Positions 12,484 through 24,800 of a stretch of 64,000 bases of DNA are shown in pieces. Made by a program: the position numbers and the translations under genes. The notes under the pieces are model-generated. The model had not been told where the DNA came from. It made no database searches and worked only from the letters and a program-made list of their open reading frames with translations. The DNA lies in assembly GCF_958295425.1 (NCBI RefSeq), contig NC_081149.1, forward strand, positions 16,002,090 to 16,066,089, written 5' to 3'. Position 1 is the stretch's first letter. The number at the start of each line of letters is the position of its first letter. The DNA is from Solea solea (taxonomy: Eukaryota > Chordata > Actinopteri > Pleuronectiformes > Soleidae).

Positions 12484-13540
12484 TTTCTAAATTTAAATGT
12501 AGTCTTTTAGAGGTTCCACATCCGTCATCTGTCATTCCAGAGCTTTGTTTCACATAATGTACAACCACTATAATAAATATAAATACACAACATGTAAAAA
12601 ACAAAAAATACAAGTTCTCATGCGTTTCAGTGAAATAATTAAAATACTCACGTCCTTTGACGACAGAACAATTATTGTTTAATAAGCCTCCTCCCGTAAA
12701 TCTAATTGTGTGCTTACAAAACAACATGTGTACTGATACAATTCTAAATGAAATTAACAGACGCAGGAGTTCATATGTATATATATATATACATACATAT
12801 ATATATATATATATATGTATAAACACACACATATATAAATATATATATAAACACACACATATATAAATATATATATATATATACATATACAATTTTATTT
12901 TGTGTGGACATGACAGTAAAGCTGATATGGTCTCATGGACAGACGCTGTTTACAAATTAGGCACAACGTTGCCCCTCATCATGCGCTCATTTGTTTTATA
13001 GTGAACATTATGAACATTATGGCCGTGAAAGAGATGAAACTGTATTTAATAAACAAACAGTAAACAGTCAAATAAGTCATCTTAAGCCTTGGTGCCTTGG
13101 TTTTTAAAAAAAATATTTTAAAGTCGCTTCTTTTCGTGCTTCCATTGTTTATTGCGCGTATTAATTCTACTTGTTTTATATATGTAGTGTTTGTGCAACT
13201 GAGGTTGTTTTTAAATGTGCTGTAGGAATATATTTGAACAGAAAGAGGTAATTGAAGCCTCCGCAGATAAGAAATGTTGACAGCATTTATGGCCTAATTT
13301 GATAAACGTACAGTTTGGATCGGGCTTGTATGGAATGGCTCTTGTTTGAGGGTTACATTTTCCACTAAACTGCTCATTCCACTCTTTCATGGTCTGTTGG
13401 TGAAATGGCACTATTATTTGTGGACACTGTGGACCCCATCGGGGACCCCAGGGCTCCGTGGATCCGCTCCGGGAGAACTGTGACTTGGCTCGCTCCACTG
13501 TGCCACAGATTCCTGTAGAGCAGCCAGAGCAGCGGGACTC
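12484..13540. other. Intergenic region upstream of cbx8
   Basis: AT-rich, with a TA/CA microsatellite cluster at about 12,776-12,890 that produces spurious Tyr/Ile-rich frames on both strands. No gene or RNA is recognisable. Confidence 0.6.
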
Positions 13541-13763
13541 CTCCCCTTCACTCACAAACCCGGAGCACGTAGCAACAACTGAGCCAATGCGCTCCGCCGC
13601 GATCCGTCCTACCGACTGCGGTGCCTGGCAACAGAAAAAGACGTGATGACGTCCTCCTCAGATTGCGTATTATGGGATGTGCGAAATTAAACAACCCGGA
13701 GAGGACACGAGGGAAGCCAAAAATAATAAAAGAGACAGAAATAAACGAGGTGCATGGTGAACC
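13541..13763 (+). promoter_or_regulatory. cbx8: cbx8 promoter and 5' leader region
   Basis: CpG-enriched sequence ending at the cbx8 start codon. It contains a CCAAT box at 13584-13588 and a TGACGTC core (CRE-like) at 13647-13653. No TATA box is evident. The transcription start is not defined by sequence alone. Confidence 0.5.
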
Positions 13764-16080
13764 ATGGAGCTCTCTGCTGTGGGTGAGAGCGTCTTTGCAG
13801 CCGAGTCCATCATTAAACGGAGAATCAGACGGGTATTCGCTGTTTTTCCCCCTTACAGGCAGTGTCTCCTCATCTGTTACGCAACCATTTGTTTGTGCAG
13901 CGCCGACAGACAATAATCTAATAACCTGCGTGTGTTACTGCTCTTCTTTGCAGGGTCGCTGGGAATATCTCGTGAAATGGAAGGGCTGGTCTAAGAAGTG
14001 AGTATTATAGCCGAGGCTGCGAAGCGAAGGACAGCGCTCCATCCTGGCCGCCAGCACAAACTGCACCTCACTCGGTCGTCGTTTACTCAGCTCGTGGATG
14101 TTTTTATTCGCTTCGTGTGCGCTCGCGGACAGCGGCGCGGACTGCTGTGGGTGTGGACGGCGTGTGTGCACCGGACAGCGGTGGGGAATGTCTCATCTCC
14201 AGCCCGCTGAGGTGTCTCCAAGCCCCCACTGTAGCTTTAGCAATGGCCGGGTTCACCATGCGTCACTGTCCGCTACGTAGCTCTGCAAATGCAGAGCGTG
14301 TGTGCGCAGCGAAAATGCTTTGATAAAAAGTGATAAACAGTGCGTGTGTGCGCGTTGACGCGTGATCCGCGCACCGTGCGCTGACCAACACTTCTCCTCT
14401 CTGCTGTTGTGACACAGGTACAGCACTTGGGAGCCAGAGGAAAACATTCTGGATGTGCGACTCTTCACTGCCTTCGAGGAGAGGTGAGGGTTTGACAGCA
14501 CAGCAGTAGGCCTCTCTCTCTCTCTTTCTCTCTCCCTCCCTCTCTCTCGTCCTCCAAAAAAGTACACGTACTTGAGTTTAAACACCTAAATCTTACTTTT
14601 CGTAACGGAAGTCTTGAACGGAGATGATTCATTTCGAGCTCAAACATGTGGCAAATGAGATGCATCACAGGTTTTTATTTTTTTTCATTTTATATTAACT
14701 CACGATTATTGTCTTTTTGTTGTTTTTTTTTTTAAAAAAAAGGCCCAGAAAACTGACTCACCCTTGTGATCGAGTTAATTCCATATAAAGAAAAATAACG
14801 TTCACATTTATACCATAAAGAAGACATGAATGAATCAATGTTCTGTTTTTCCGTCAGAGAGCGAGAAAGGGAGCAGTTCGGACCGAAAAAGAGGGGACCC
14901 AAACCCGAGACATTTCTCTTAAAGGTTAGTGAATCATCTGTTTGCTTTCATTATATCTCATGGCACAAATATACACGATAATCTGCACTGTTTTATGTAT
15001 TGTGAAAATATTTGATTCCGATTCAGATTCAACTAATAAGTAGTGAAAGGTCAAAGAGAAATGATTTTTATTTACCCAACAATTTTCCCGAGGTGATAAG
15101 TGACCATAAAATCCTCTTCACTGCCATATATAAATTAATAAATAACTTAAGGACAAGGCCTTCTCTGACCAAACTGCTGCTTTCCCCAGACCTTACATTT
15201 TCCTCAAGAGACTTCAGATTTTCATCTCTGGGAAACCAACTTTCTTAAACCTTATTTACCCTGTCCTCAGGCCAAAGCCAAAGAAAAGACATATGATTTT
15301 AGAAGAGAGGCTCCCAGAGGGATCCAGGTTTCCTATCCCGTCCCGGAGCCTGTCATAACACCAAGGGCCCGGGAAGGTTTACGCGCCGTGGTTCCCACAA
15401 TCTTCCCACCGAGCGCGGTCAACAGAGGGGAAAGCGTCCACGTCCGACCACCAGAGCTCGAGAGGAGGCCCAGAGAGACTCCAGCAGCCGCTGTGACTCT
15501 CCAGGAGCTGGATCGCTTCCCCAAAAAGAGAGGGCGCAAACCCAAGCTGCATTTCCATTATGACGAAGATGATAGAAGCAGCTCAGCAACAGAGCCGCTG
15601 GAGGAGCCAGTGTCCCCGTCCAAAATGACCAGACACCTGCAGCACCACGGGGAGCCGCCACATGACCGCAGCCTCATCCAGCTCACCAAGAGGTTTCAGG
15701 TGGAAACGACGATCACACCCAAATCCAGCAGCGAGCGCCGAAATGCGGGACCCGCAGGTTTATCTTACACCTGCGCGATCGCTCCAGGCGCGCGTAAAGG
15801 TCACCAGAGAGGACACAGCAGGACTTACTGTTTGAGCACGACGTCTGTCCCTCAGCTCGGGAAGACGAAGCATCAGCTGAAGACGTGCTCGCCATCCGCT
15901 GCCATGTCCACTCACACCGAGTCCGTGTGCGATTCACGCGCACGAGCAGCCTCGTGCGCGTGGTCCCCGCGTTTCACCAACCTGGACACTGTGACCGTGA
16001 CAGACGTCACCACGAACCTGTTGACAGTCACGATCAGAGAGAGCAGCACAGACGAGGGCTTTTTCAGAGATAAAAGCTGA
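13764..16080 (+). CDS. cbx8: Chromobox protein 8 (Polycomb CBX8), five coding exons
   Basis: Exons 13764-13832, 13954-13997, 14418-14483, 14858-14924 and 15271-16080 join in frame to 351 aa (human CBX8 is 389 aa). CBX8 is a chromodomain subunit of Polycomb repressive complex 1. The N-terminus [12 protein letters not shown] and the run [15 protein letters not shown] after the chromodomain distinguish CBX8 from CBX4. Aromatic-cage positions F11, W32 and W35 are intact. Basic KKRGPKP (70-76) and AT-hook-like KKRGRKPK (167-174) motifs are present. The C-terminal Pc box lies at about 317-340, followed by a short acidic/basic tail. Exons 1-4 have the same lengths and phases as cbx4 upstream, showing tandem-duplicate ancestry. 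Fish can have cbx8a and cbx8b; the sequence does not tell which. Confidence 0.92.
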
Positions 16081-16221
16081 GCGTGTGCGCTCAGCACAGG
16101 CTGATATCTGCCCACATTAGAAGTTACTAACCAACACATCTACTGTAGGACTCTTATTTTTTGTTTCTTTGTAACTTTCAAACGTGTTCGCGCAGATTTT
16201 TAACACGCTGCCTGAACGAAT

Positions 16222-16227
16222 AATAAA
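16222..16227 (+). terminator. Polyadenylation signal AATAAA, cbx8
   Basis: Canonical signal about 140 bp after the cbx8 stop codon, giving a short 3' UTR. Confidence 0.6.
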
Positions 16228-16596
16228 TATAGGAAAAGTGGCATCTTTGCTGTCGTGTTACTGAAAATGTCCTCAAACACTAAGTTTTTTTTTTCCTGTG
16301 CAAAAAAAAAGACTTTGTTCTACATTGTTCTACAAAAAAAGAAAGTATATTCATTTAAAGATTAATTTGACTCGAAGGGTCCGTAGTTTTTGATTTAGAG
16401 GGTAGAATACTTTTTCATGTCATTTCAAATAATCGAAATAATTTGATTACGTGGAAATTTAACGTCACTATTATCATATCATTTTCTTTTTTCAAGTCTT
16501 GTTGTTTAGTCTTAATTAAACATGCTTAATGTAGCTTACGGGATATATATACATATATGTATATGTATATATATCTATACATATCTATGTATATAC

Positions 16597-16635
<39 letters not shown>

Positions 16636-18660
16636 AGTACCACGTGTGTGTGTAAAGGCTTCACTGTTGTATTATGTTAAAAACACGTCTGATAATTGTG
16701 TCACTTTTGTACCAATTATGTTGTCAAAGCCTGTTTCTTAGGAAAAATAACAGCGTATACGCGGGAGACGCAGCATAAAATGTGCTTCATGTTGGACTTA
16801 ATTAAAAATAGATATTTTCCTGCTGAGTGAGGAGTTTTCCAGTCATATTGAGAATATCAGACTTTTCACGCTGACGTGAACAAATGTGTCAGTGACCCCT
16901 TGGTCAACCAAGGCCCATGGAGTCAACATATTTGTTTTTGTTTGATTTAAAAAAACAAAACAAAACAGAGATTCATAAAAAATTCTATACACTTTGTTTC
17001 AGTATGGTAAAAACATACTCGTGTGAGTGTTGTGGTACTTCATCATTGATATAATTAGTCTATAACTAATTAAAACGGACACACCATGTTCCTCTTCTTT
17101 ATCATCTCCACTGTCTCACACGCTGTTGTTGACTGATTTCAAATTATAACTGGGCAAACTCCAGTTAGGCCTTGAAGCAGGCAGAGTTTTCCCGAGTACT
17201 TTTAAAGCAAACATGTAATATATGGTTAAAATGTTGTTGGACACATGTGAACCAATGACTCACAGACTGGATCCCACACTAAAGTCGTTTTGGAATGATT
17301 TAAAGGCCATGATTGCATTTATTTGTCGATATATTGTTGATTATTTGCATCTCATTGTTGCATTACAGTCTATTATGTCAAGGATTCGGGCTGCACTGTG
17401 CCAATAAAAGACGATGTTTTTCCACACGTGACGCTTTTGGCCTTTGTTGACCCAGTTTGACCCCTCCGCAGAACTCCCTCTGCTTTCTGCTTAATGTAAC
17501 AGAACTGACAACATTAAAGCTGCGTTGTAGTTTAATGTTGCAGTTTAATATAAGAAATAAAAGGGGAAACCTGTTTCTGAAGCATCGGCCATAACAGCTG
17601 CAGATGTTTCGTAAATATGAATGTATTTTTCAGTGAGTCTGTTTAATCAGTTTCGTCCGTATTATAGTGATTTGAGCAGCAGCAGCAGGGCTTTTTTTTC
17701 CCTTCCTGCAGCTGCACGAGACAACATTTGGAGCATTTCTGCATGTGAGTGTAATTTACTCATAAACATATCCGTCAGAAGCCTCGACCCTTTGATGTGC
17801 TGCTGCCTCTGGGCCTTTTCTAAGCGAAAACGAGAAGAAGCTTCGTGCGGCCATTATGGAGAGAGTGGCCTGCACGGCACGGCCCACGGAGTTTCACCTC
17901 CACAAGATGTCGCCATCATCATCATCACCGGCAGCTTGAACTGGTGCCAAACTTCTGCAACTTTTTTCCTCTCTTTTTAATCTTTTTATCTGAGTTGAGA
18001 TGAAGTGAAACACGTCGTCCTCGTGGAATCGGTCCTTGGTGAAAGATGGTAACATTCCGATTTGTGTTTATCTCCAATATTAGCGGCTGTTGAGTTACAT
18101 CTTCCAGATGTGAGGCCACTCACTGTGTGTGTGTGTGTGTGTGTGTGTTGCACCACACATCGCCACTAGATGAAGCTCAAGCACAGAAACACTGACACCC
18201 ATCTTTGATTCTCTGCTTTCTTTTTTCCTCTCTTTGCCACTTTCTGAAATGAGTCATTCATACAAAAACAGGTGAAAAAGACTTTAATTTATATAAATAA
18301 TACGATCACTAACTTAATTTGAACAATAATCAGGAAACAACGACTATAATGTGAGTTGTTTAAACAGTGGATGAACTGTTGACAGATGCTGAAGACTTGA
18401 AATCTTTTTGTCTCTTAAAAGAAAGAGAAGACATAAAAGCTATAGGGAGCAGAATCTCCATAACAACTCTGCTCTCCCTCCCTCCCTCCCTCCCTCCCTC
18501 TCTCTCTCTCTCTGTATTTGTATTTGTTACCTCTTTAGGACTTTTTCTGGCACCACTAATCCTCAAAAGCTGGTCCTAATTATAGGCAGGCCCTCATTTC
18601 TGGTTATATTTGAATATTTGAATGTTGGTGAGGTCAACTGTTAGATATGAACAGTTTTTT
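16228..18660. other. Intergenic region between cbx8 and metrnl
   Basis: AT-rich, with a TATATA/CATATA microsatellite cluster at about 16,542-16,635, a GT run at 18,124-18,150 and a CCCT/CT run at 18,470-18,512. No gene is supported; the 119-aa frame at 17,621-17,980 has no recognised similarity. Confidence 0.6.
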
Positions 18661-18689
18661 GTGGATGTTGTGGAAAACGCTTTGTTCAG

Positions 18690-18695
18690 GCCTGT

Positions 18696-18757
<62 letters not shown>
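18690..18757. repeat. GT microsatellite abutting a GA microsatellite
   Basis: About 15 GT units run straight into about 18 GA units. The tract ends 130 bp before the metrnl start codon, so it lies in the probable promoter or 5' leader and could affect expression through length variation. Confidence 0.9.
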
Positions 18758-18761
<4 letters not shown>

Positions 18762-18888
18762 GCGCATTAAAGCTGAACCACGCTGGTAGCAGCAGAGATC
18801 CTCTCGATGCCTCACACGCAGACGTTCTTCACAGCCTCGCGCTGTCCTCCACTTCTCTCTGGATGCTTATTGTCTTCGTTCGGGTGAC

Positions 18889-21800
18889 ATGTTTTCAAAG
18901 GAGATGATTTGGCTGCATTTCCTGGCGCTTCTGTTGCGGCACTGTGCAGCTGATCCGTGCAACTGGACTGGGAGGTGAGAGGCATTCTTATTTTTGGAAT
19001 AAAAACATGAGAAGAACATGAAAAGGAAAGAGGAAAAGTCACCAGGAGTGAAGTCATTTTCTTGAGGACACATTTCCTCTTAAATTAATTATTTGCTATT
19101 ATTTCAACACTATGAAGACAAACAAATTAACAAAATATCTGATTGATCCCTAACTTTTGTGAAACATGTTGCTGAAGTGCAGAAATGAATACTGCTGTGT
19201 TTATTCAACATTTTTAGCGAACCACTTTGGATTATTAAAATGTGTTGTTTTTAAACAATTAATTATAGCTGATTCAAAATGATTAGTTAATTAATTATTA
19301 CGCATTTTTGTATACATTTAGCTGCCATTGTGGAGATGTTTTTACGCAGTTGCATTTTTTAAACCATATTTTTTGACAGTTGTTAAACTAATCACTGCTT
19401 TTAAATGCAGCGGTTTTGCAGCTGGCGTGGACTCCAGGATCGTGCTCCAGGTGCGGTTGCGCTGTACCCAGGGCTGGGTGAGGTGGGTCTTCCCGGGCCA
19501 AGCTGTCAGATTGGTCCTGGAGCCGAACCTGTCCTCCAACCTGCGCACAACTGTCTGCATCAAACCTTCTCCCTCCTTCGGCGGAGCCAGCGTGTTCATC
19601 GAACGCGCAGGAGAGCTGGAGCTGCTGGTGACTGATGGCGAGCGGCAGCGCCAGGTATTCTGTTTCCGGGCGGATGGCGCGCGCACGCCCGCTCTCTACC
19701 TCCAGCCCAGCCCGCTACAGAGTGACGGACACTGGAGCAGACGCACTATGAGCTTCAGGTATGAGCTTCTGAGGAACAGGAGAGCGGCGCGCAACGTGGG
19801 CCACAGCAGCGGGATACAGAGTGAGTACAAGTGTAAGCAAGCTTAACACTTAAAATATGCTATTTTTTACCTTGTCAGCCGAAAAGGTTTTATAAGGGCA
19901 GCCAAATGCCAAAAATGACCATTTTGGCCGATATGTTTGGTCGATTTCCTTCCCCTCATTTGATGAAATCTGACAGTTTACCAAACAGTACACAAAATTG
20001 CTAAAATAATATATTTGTTGAACAACACTTTTGGTCTGTATCTCTGCTCTGCATGTGTCTGTATCATTTTGAGAAAAGCAATGTAAATAAATGGGGTAAT
20101 CAAAAACGTACCTTTCTGAAATAGAATTTTAAACTAAAAACTTAACAGCATTTCTCAAGTTTGTGAGAACAAAATATGCCAACTTATAAATAAGTAATAC
20201 ACAAGCAATGTTTAAATTACAGCTGGTCAATGCTGCATAAACCCGTTATAAAGGCCTTACTGAACTTTAGCTAACGATTATTGTTTATTCAATATAATAA
20301 TCATCACCTATAAACAAGTATCACTTTTATCAGACATTTGTCCTCTGTGATAAGCAATCATAGAGGACAATCAAATAAATCTGATTGATCATATCAATAT
20401 CACTTCACCAAAAAAAAGTCTGCAGTTAAAACAATTCCTTACCAACGTATAGAGCATTCATGACAGAGCAATAAACATTTATAACCATGTTATTACCAAA
20501 CAGGAAGGACAGATCATTTGTTTTTCTTAATTGTTGCATTGTAAAACATTAGAAAACAACAGTTTGTTCTAACTTTATAAAGTTTAAAACATTACACATT
20601 TGCGTCATCTGCTGCATGAAATCCTGCAATCCTAAATTATGGTTTAGAAAAACAGCAGCTATGTAATTGCAGACCCCATTTTTTCTGCAGCTGCTGGTCA
20701 GTCTCATGTTTTTGTCTGACTGCATAGTTTCCATTGAGGGACAAAGCAGAGATGGTAATACAGACCACAGGGTGGCCGGAGGGCATCAGGCCAAGGCACA
20801 AGAACTGTGACTACACATACTTTGCAGATTCCACACATGCTTGACCATTGTTCCCGTGTGTTTATTAGCATTTATCTTTGTGTGCGGGCTTTTTCCCAAA
20901 GTGGTGATGTCATTCTCAGTGTATAATAGGCAGCTGCTGGTTTATCTTTTCTGTATCGCTCCCAGAGTGTTTGACTCCTGCGGTCTCCTGCATTGGCACA
21001 GGGTCATTCAATTAGGTAGATACAATAGGAGTCAAGACTATAGCGGGGGTTTTTGATCCGCAGGCAATGTGGTGGGCAGAGCACGAACACAAGAGCAGCA
21101 TTCCTTCTTCTAAACCCTGGTTTCTCCTCTCTGTGATGTGATGAGGCAAGTGTGTGAGAGCTTTGGTCAGTGAAGCGGTGGAGGAGAAATGACACCATCT
21201 ATCAATCACTGTCAGTCATGCAGCTTTGGGAGATGTTGATTATAATTTACAGGGAAAACGTGGAGTGACTGAGAAAATTATAGAATTTAAACAGCAAACA
21301 TTGTCTTTGTTTACAGCTTCCTGTCGACCCTGCAATGACACAGAACTCCTCATGGCCATCTGCAACAGTGACTTTGGTAGGTACTTTATAAACCCAAGGT
21401 GTGTTTGTAATTGTAATATAAAACATGCCTCTCCTCTTCAAAACTCTTACTTAACAACGTGATATAAATCACTCAATCAAACTTTTCATACAAGGCCATG
21501 CAACACAAAGTGCTTCACAGGATATAAACACAATCAAAGAAAGGAACACACCACCCAACAACTCTTTCAGCCGACAAATGGCTGGTATTACGTATTATGA
21601 TAAAACAGCTATGGAGAAGTGAAGAAGTGGGGAAAAGAGGAAGTAAGAAGGGAGGGAAGGAAGTGAGGAAAAGAAGAGAGGAAAGGAAGTGAGGAACTGA
21701 GGAAACGCGATCATGGAACCCACAAACAGTCACAAACTTGTTCTCAAACACTAATGTTTGGTATAAAAAACAGGACATGGATGGAAATGTTTCCAAATGT

Positions 21801-24800
21801 GAAAAAAGAGTCATCCAAAAGGTGCATGCACATAAATTCTCAGTCACTACAAGTGAATTCCAAAGTCCAGTGTGTCACATTTATGAGGGTTTGTTGGCAG
21901 AAATGGAATATACAACGCATGCATGTACGTATATACACATACATCTATAAGTAAATAATTGCTTAAAAATAAAAACTATTTTGTTTCTGTTGCCTTAGAA
22001 TAAATCTATTACTTTGTATGCACTTAAGGAATGGGCCTTGCTTTAGGGAGGTGACAAGACTTGGGACCTTTATCACCTAAGTCAAAGTTTTGATATATAT
22101 GTTATGGGTTTAAAACAATCGCAGTTTACGTTTTGTACTTTTTTATTTAACGTTTTCAAATTTTATAATGAGTGTGTGCGGCATGTGTGGGCGGCTCCTA
22201 GAGTGCACTCCACACACTCTTGAGATCAAGAAAACTAATCACAGAAATCTCTAAACAAACTCTTCTCCTGCCCTCAATTCCCAACATACACAACATTTTT
22301 TTACATGAAAACATTGCTGTGAGATTTCTTGTTAAAGCTCACTCCCATGATAAAACTCTGCTTTGGAGTTTTTAAAAATCAAGACGAGGTTGATTTTAAA
22401 ACTGTCAATTTTCACAAATTTAAATCATTCTTGAAATATGACAACTTTAAAACATGTTGGTTTCTTAGAGGTTTTAGGGAGTTTTCACTAGAATGCCTTG
22501 CAGGAGCAAGCACTCTAACTATGATATTTTTGTCTCATTTTGGACGTCTTACTAAAGTGTGACCTTTTTTTTGTCTCATTTTGGACGTCTTACTAAACTG
22601 TGACCTAAACAGTGACCTTTTTTGTCTCATTTTGGATGTCTTACTAAACTACAACTTTTTGGACGACATACTAAACTACAACTTTTTGGTAACTTTTTGG
22701 TCGACATACTAAACTGTGATTTTTTGTCTCATTTCTAACGACATACTAAACTGTGACTTCTTTGTCTAATTTTGGACAACATATAAACTGTGACAGTTTT
22801 GTGTGATTTTGGACGAAATGCCAAAGTATTGCTTTTTGTCATATTTTGTCAAAATGTTAAAAATTTTGGACGACATACTGAAGTATGACTTTTTGGTCAA
22901 ATTTAGAACGACGTACTTAAGTATGACTTTTTGTCAAATTTTGGACGACATACTATACTATGACCTTATGGTCAAATTTTGGACGACATACTAAAGTATA
23001 ACATTTTTGTCAAATATTGAATGACATACTAAAGTATTACATTTTAGTCAAATTTTGAATGGCATATTATACTATGACTTTTTTGAGTGATTTGGGACGA
23101 CATACTATACTATAACTATTTAGTCAGATTTTGGACGACATACTATACTATGACTTTTTTGTCGAATTTAGAACGACATACTATACTATGACTTTTTGGT
23201 CAGATTTTGGACTACATACTAAAGTATGACTTTTTGGTCAAATTTTGGACGACATACTATACTATCACTTTTTGGTCAAATTTTGGACAACATACTATAC
23301 TATGACTTTTTGGTCAGATTTTGGACGACATACTAAAGTATGACTTTTTGGTCAAATTTTGGACGACATACTATACTATGACTTTTTTGTCGAATTTAGA
23401 ACGACATACTAAAGTATGACTTTTTTGTCAAATTTTGGACGACATACTATACTATGGCTTTTTTGTCAAATTTTGGACGACATACTAAAGTGTGACTTTT
23501 TGGTCAAATTTTGGACGACATACTAAAGTGTGACTTTTTGGTCAAATTTTGGACGACATACTATACCATGACTTTTTGGTCAGATTTTGGACGACATGCA
23601 ATACTATGATTTTTTTGTCAAATTTTGTACGACATACTATACTATGACTTTTTTGTTGAATTTAGAACGACATACTAAAGTATGACTTTTTGGTAAAATT
23701 TTGGACAACATACTAAAGTATGACTTTATTGTCAAATTTTGTAAGACATACTATACTATGACTTTTTTGTCGAATTTAGAACGACATACTAAAGTATGAC
23801 TTTTTGTCAAATTTTGGATGACATACTATGCTATGACTTTTTTGTCAAATTTTGGACGACATACTATACTATGACTTTTTTGTCAAATTTTGGGCGACAT
23901 ACTAAAGTATGACTTTTTGGTCAAATTTTGGACCACATACTATACTATGACTTTTTTGTCGAATTTAGAACGACATACTTAAGTATGACTTTTTGTCAAA
24001 TTTTGGACGACATACTATACTATGACCTTATGGTCAAATTTTGGACGACATACTATACTATGACTTTTTTGTCAAATTTAGGACGACATACTAAAGTATA
24101 ACATTTTTGTCAAATTTTGAATGACATACTAAAGTATTACATTTTAGTCAAATTTTGAATGGCATATTATACTATGACTTTTTTGTCGAATTTAGATCGA
24201 CATACTATACTATGACTTTTTTGTCAAATTTTGGACGACATACTATACTATGACGTTTTGGTCCAATTTTGGACTACATACTATACCATGACTTTTTGGT
24301 CAGATTTTGGACGACATACTATACTATGACTTTTTGGTCAAATTTTTGTACGACATACTATACTATGACTTTTTGGTCAGATTTTGGACTACATACTAAA
24401 GTATGACTTTTCGGTCAAATTTTGGACGACATACTATACTATCACTTTTTGGTCAAATTTTGGACGACATACTATACTATGACTTTTTGGTCAGATTTTG
24501 GACGACATACTAAAGTATGACTTTTTGGTCAAATTTTGGACGACATACTATACTATGACTTCTTGGTCATATTTTGGACAACATACTATACCATGACTTT
24601 TTGGTCAGATTTTGGACGACATGCAATACTATGATTTTTTTGTCAAATTTTGTACGACATACTATACTATGACTTTTTTGTTGAATTTAGAACGACATAC
24701 TAAAGTATGACTTTTTGGTAAAATTTTGGACAACATACTAAAGTATGACTTTTTTGTCAAATTTTGGGCGACATACTAAAGTATGACTTTTTGGTCAAAT

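Noticed and set aside
12380..12892. 170-aa frame on the - strand
   Set aside because: Its N-terminal half is the translated TA/CA microsatellite (Tyr/Ile/Cys runs); the rest crosses a hAT-like element end.
17621..17980. 119-aa frame upstream of metrnl
   Set aside because: No family similarity and composition like the surrounding AT-rich DNA.
18904..18906. Alternative metrnl start at the second in-frame Met
   Set aside because: The first Met at 18889 gives a complete signal peptide; the second leaves a shorter but still possible one, so the longer form was kept.
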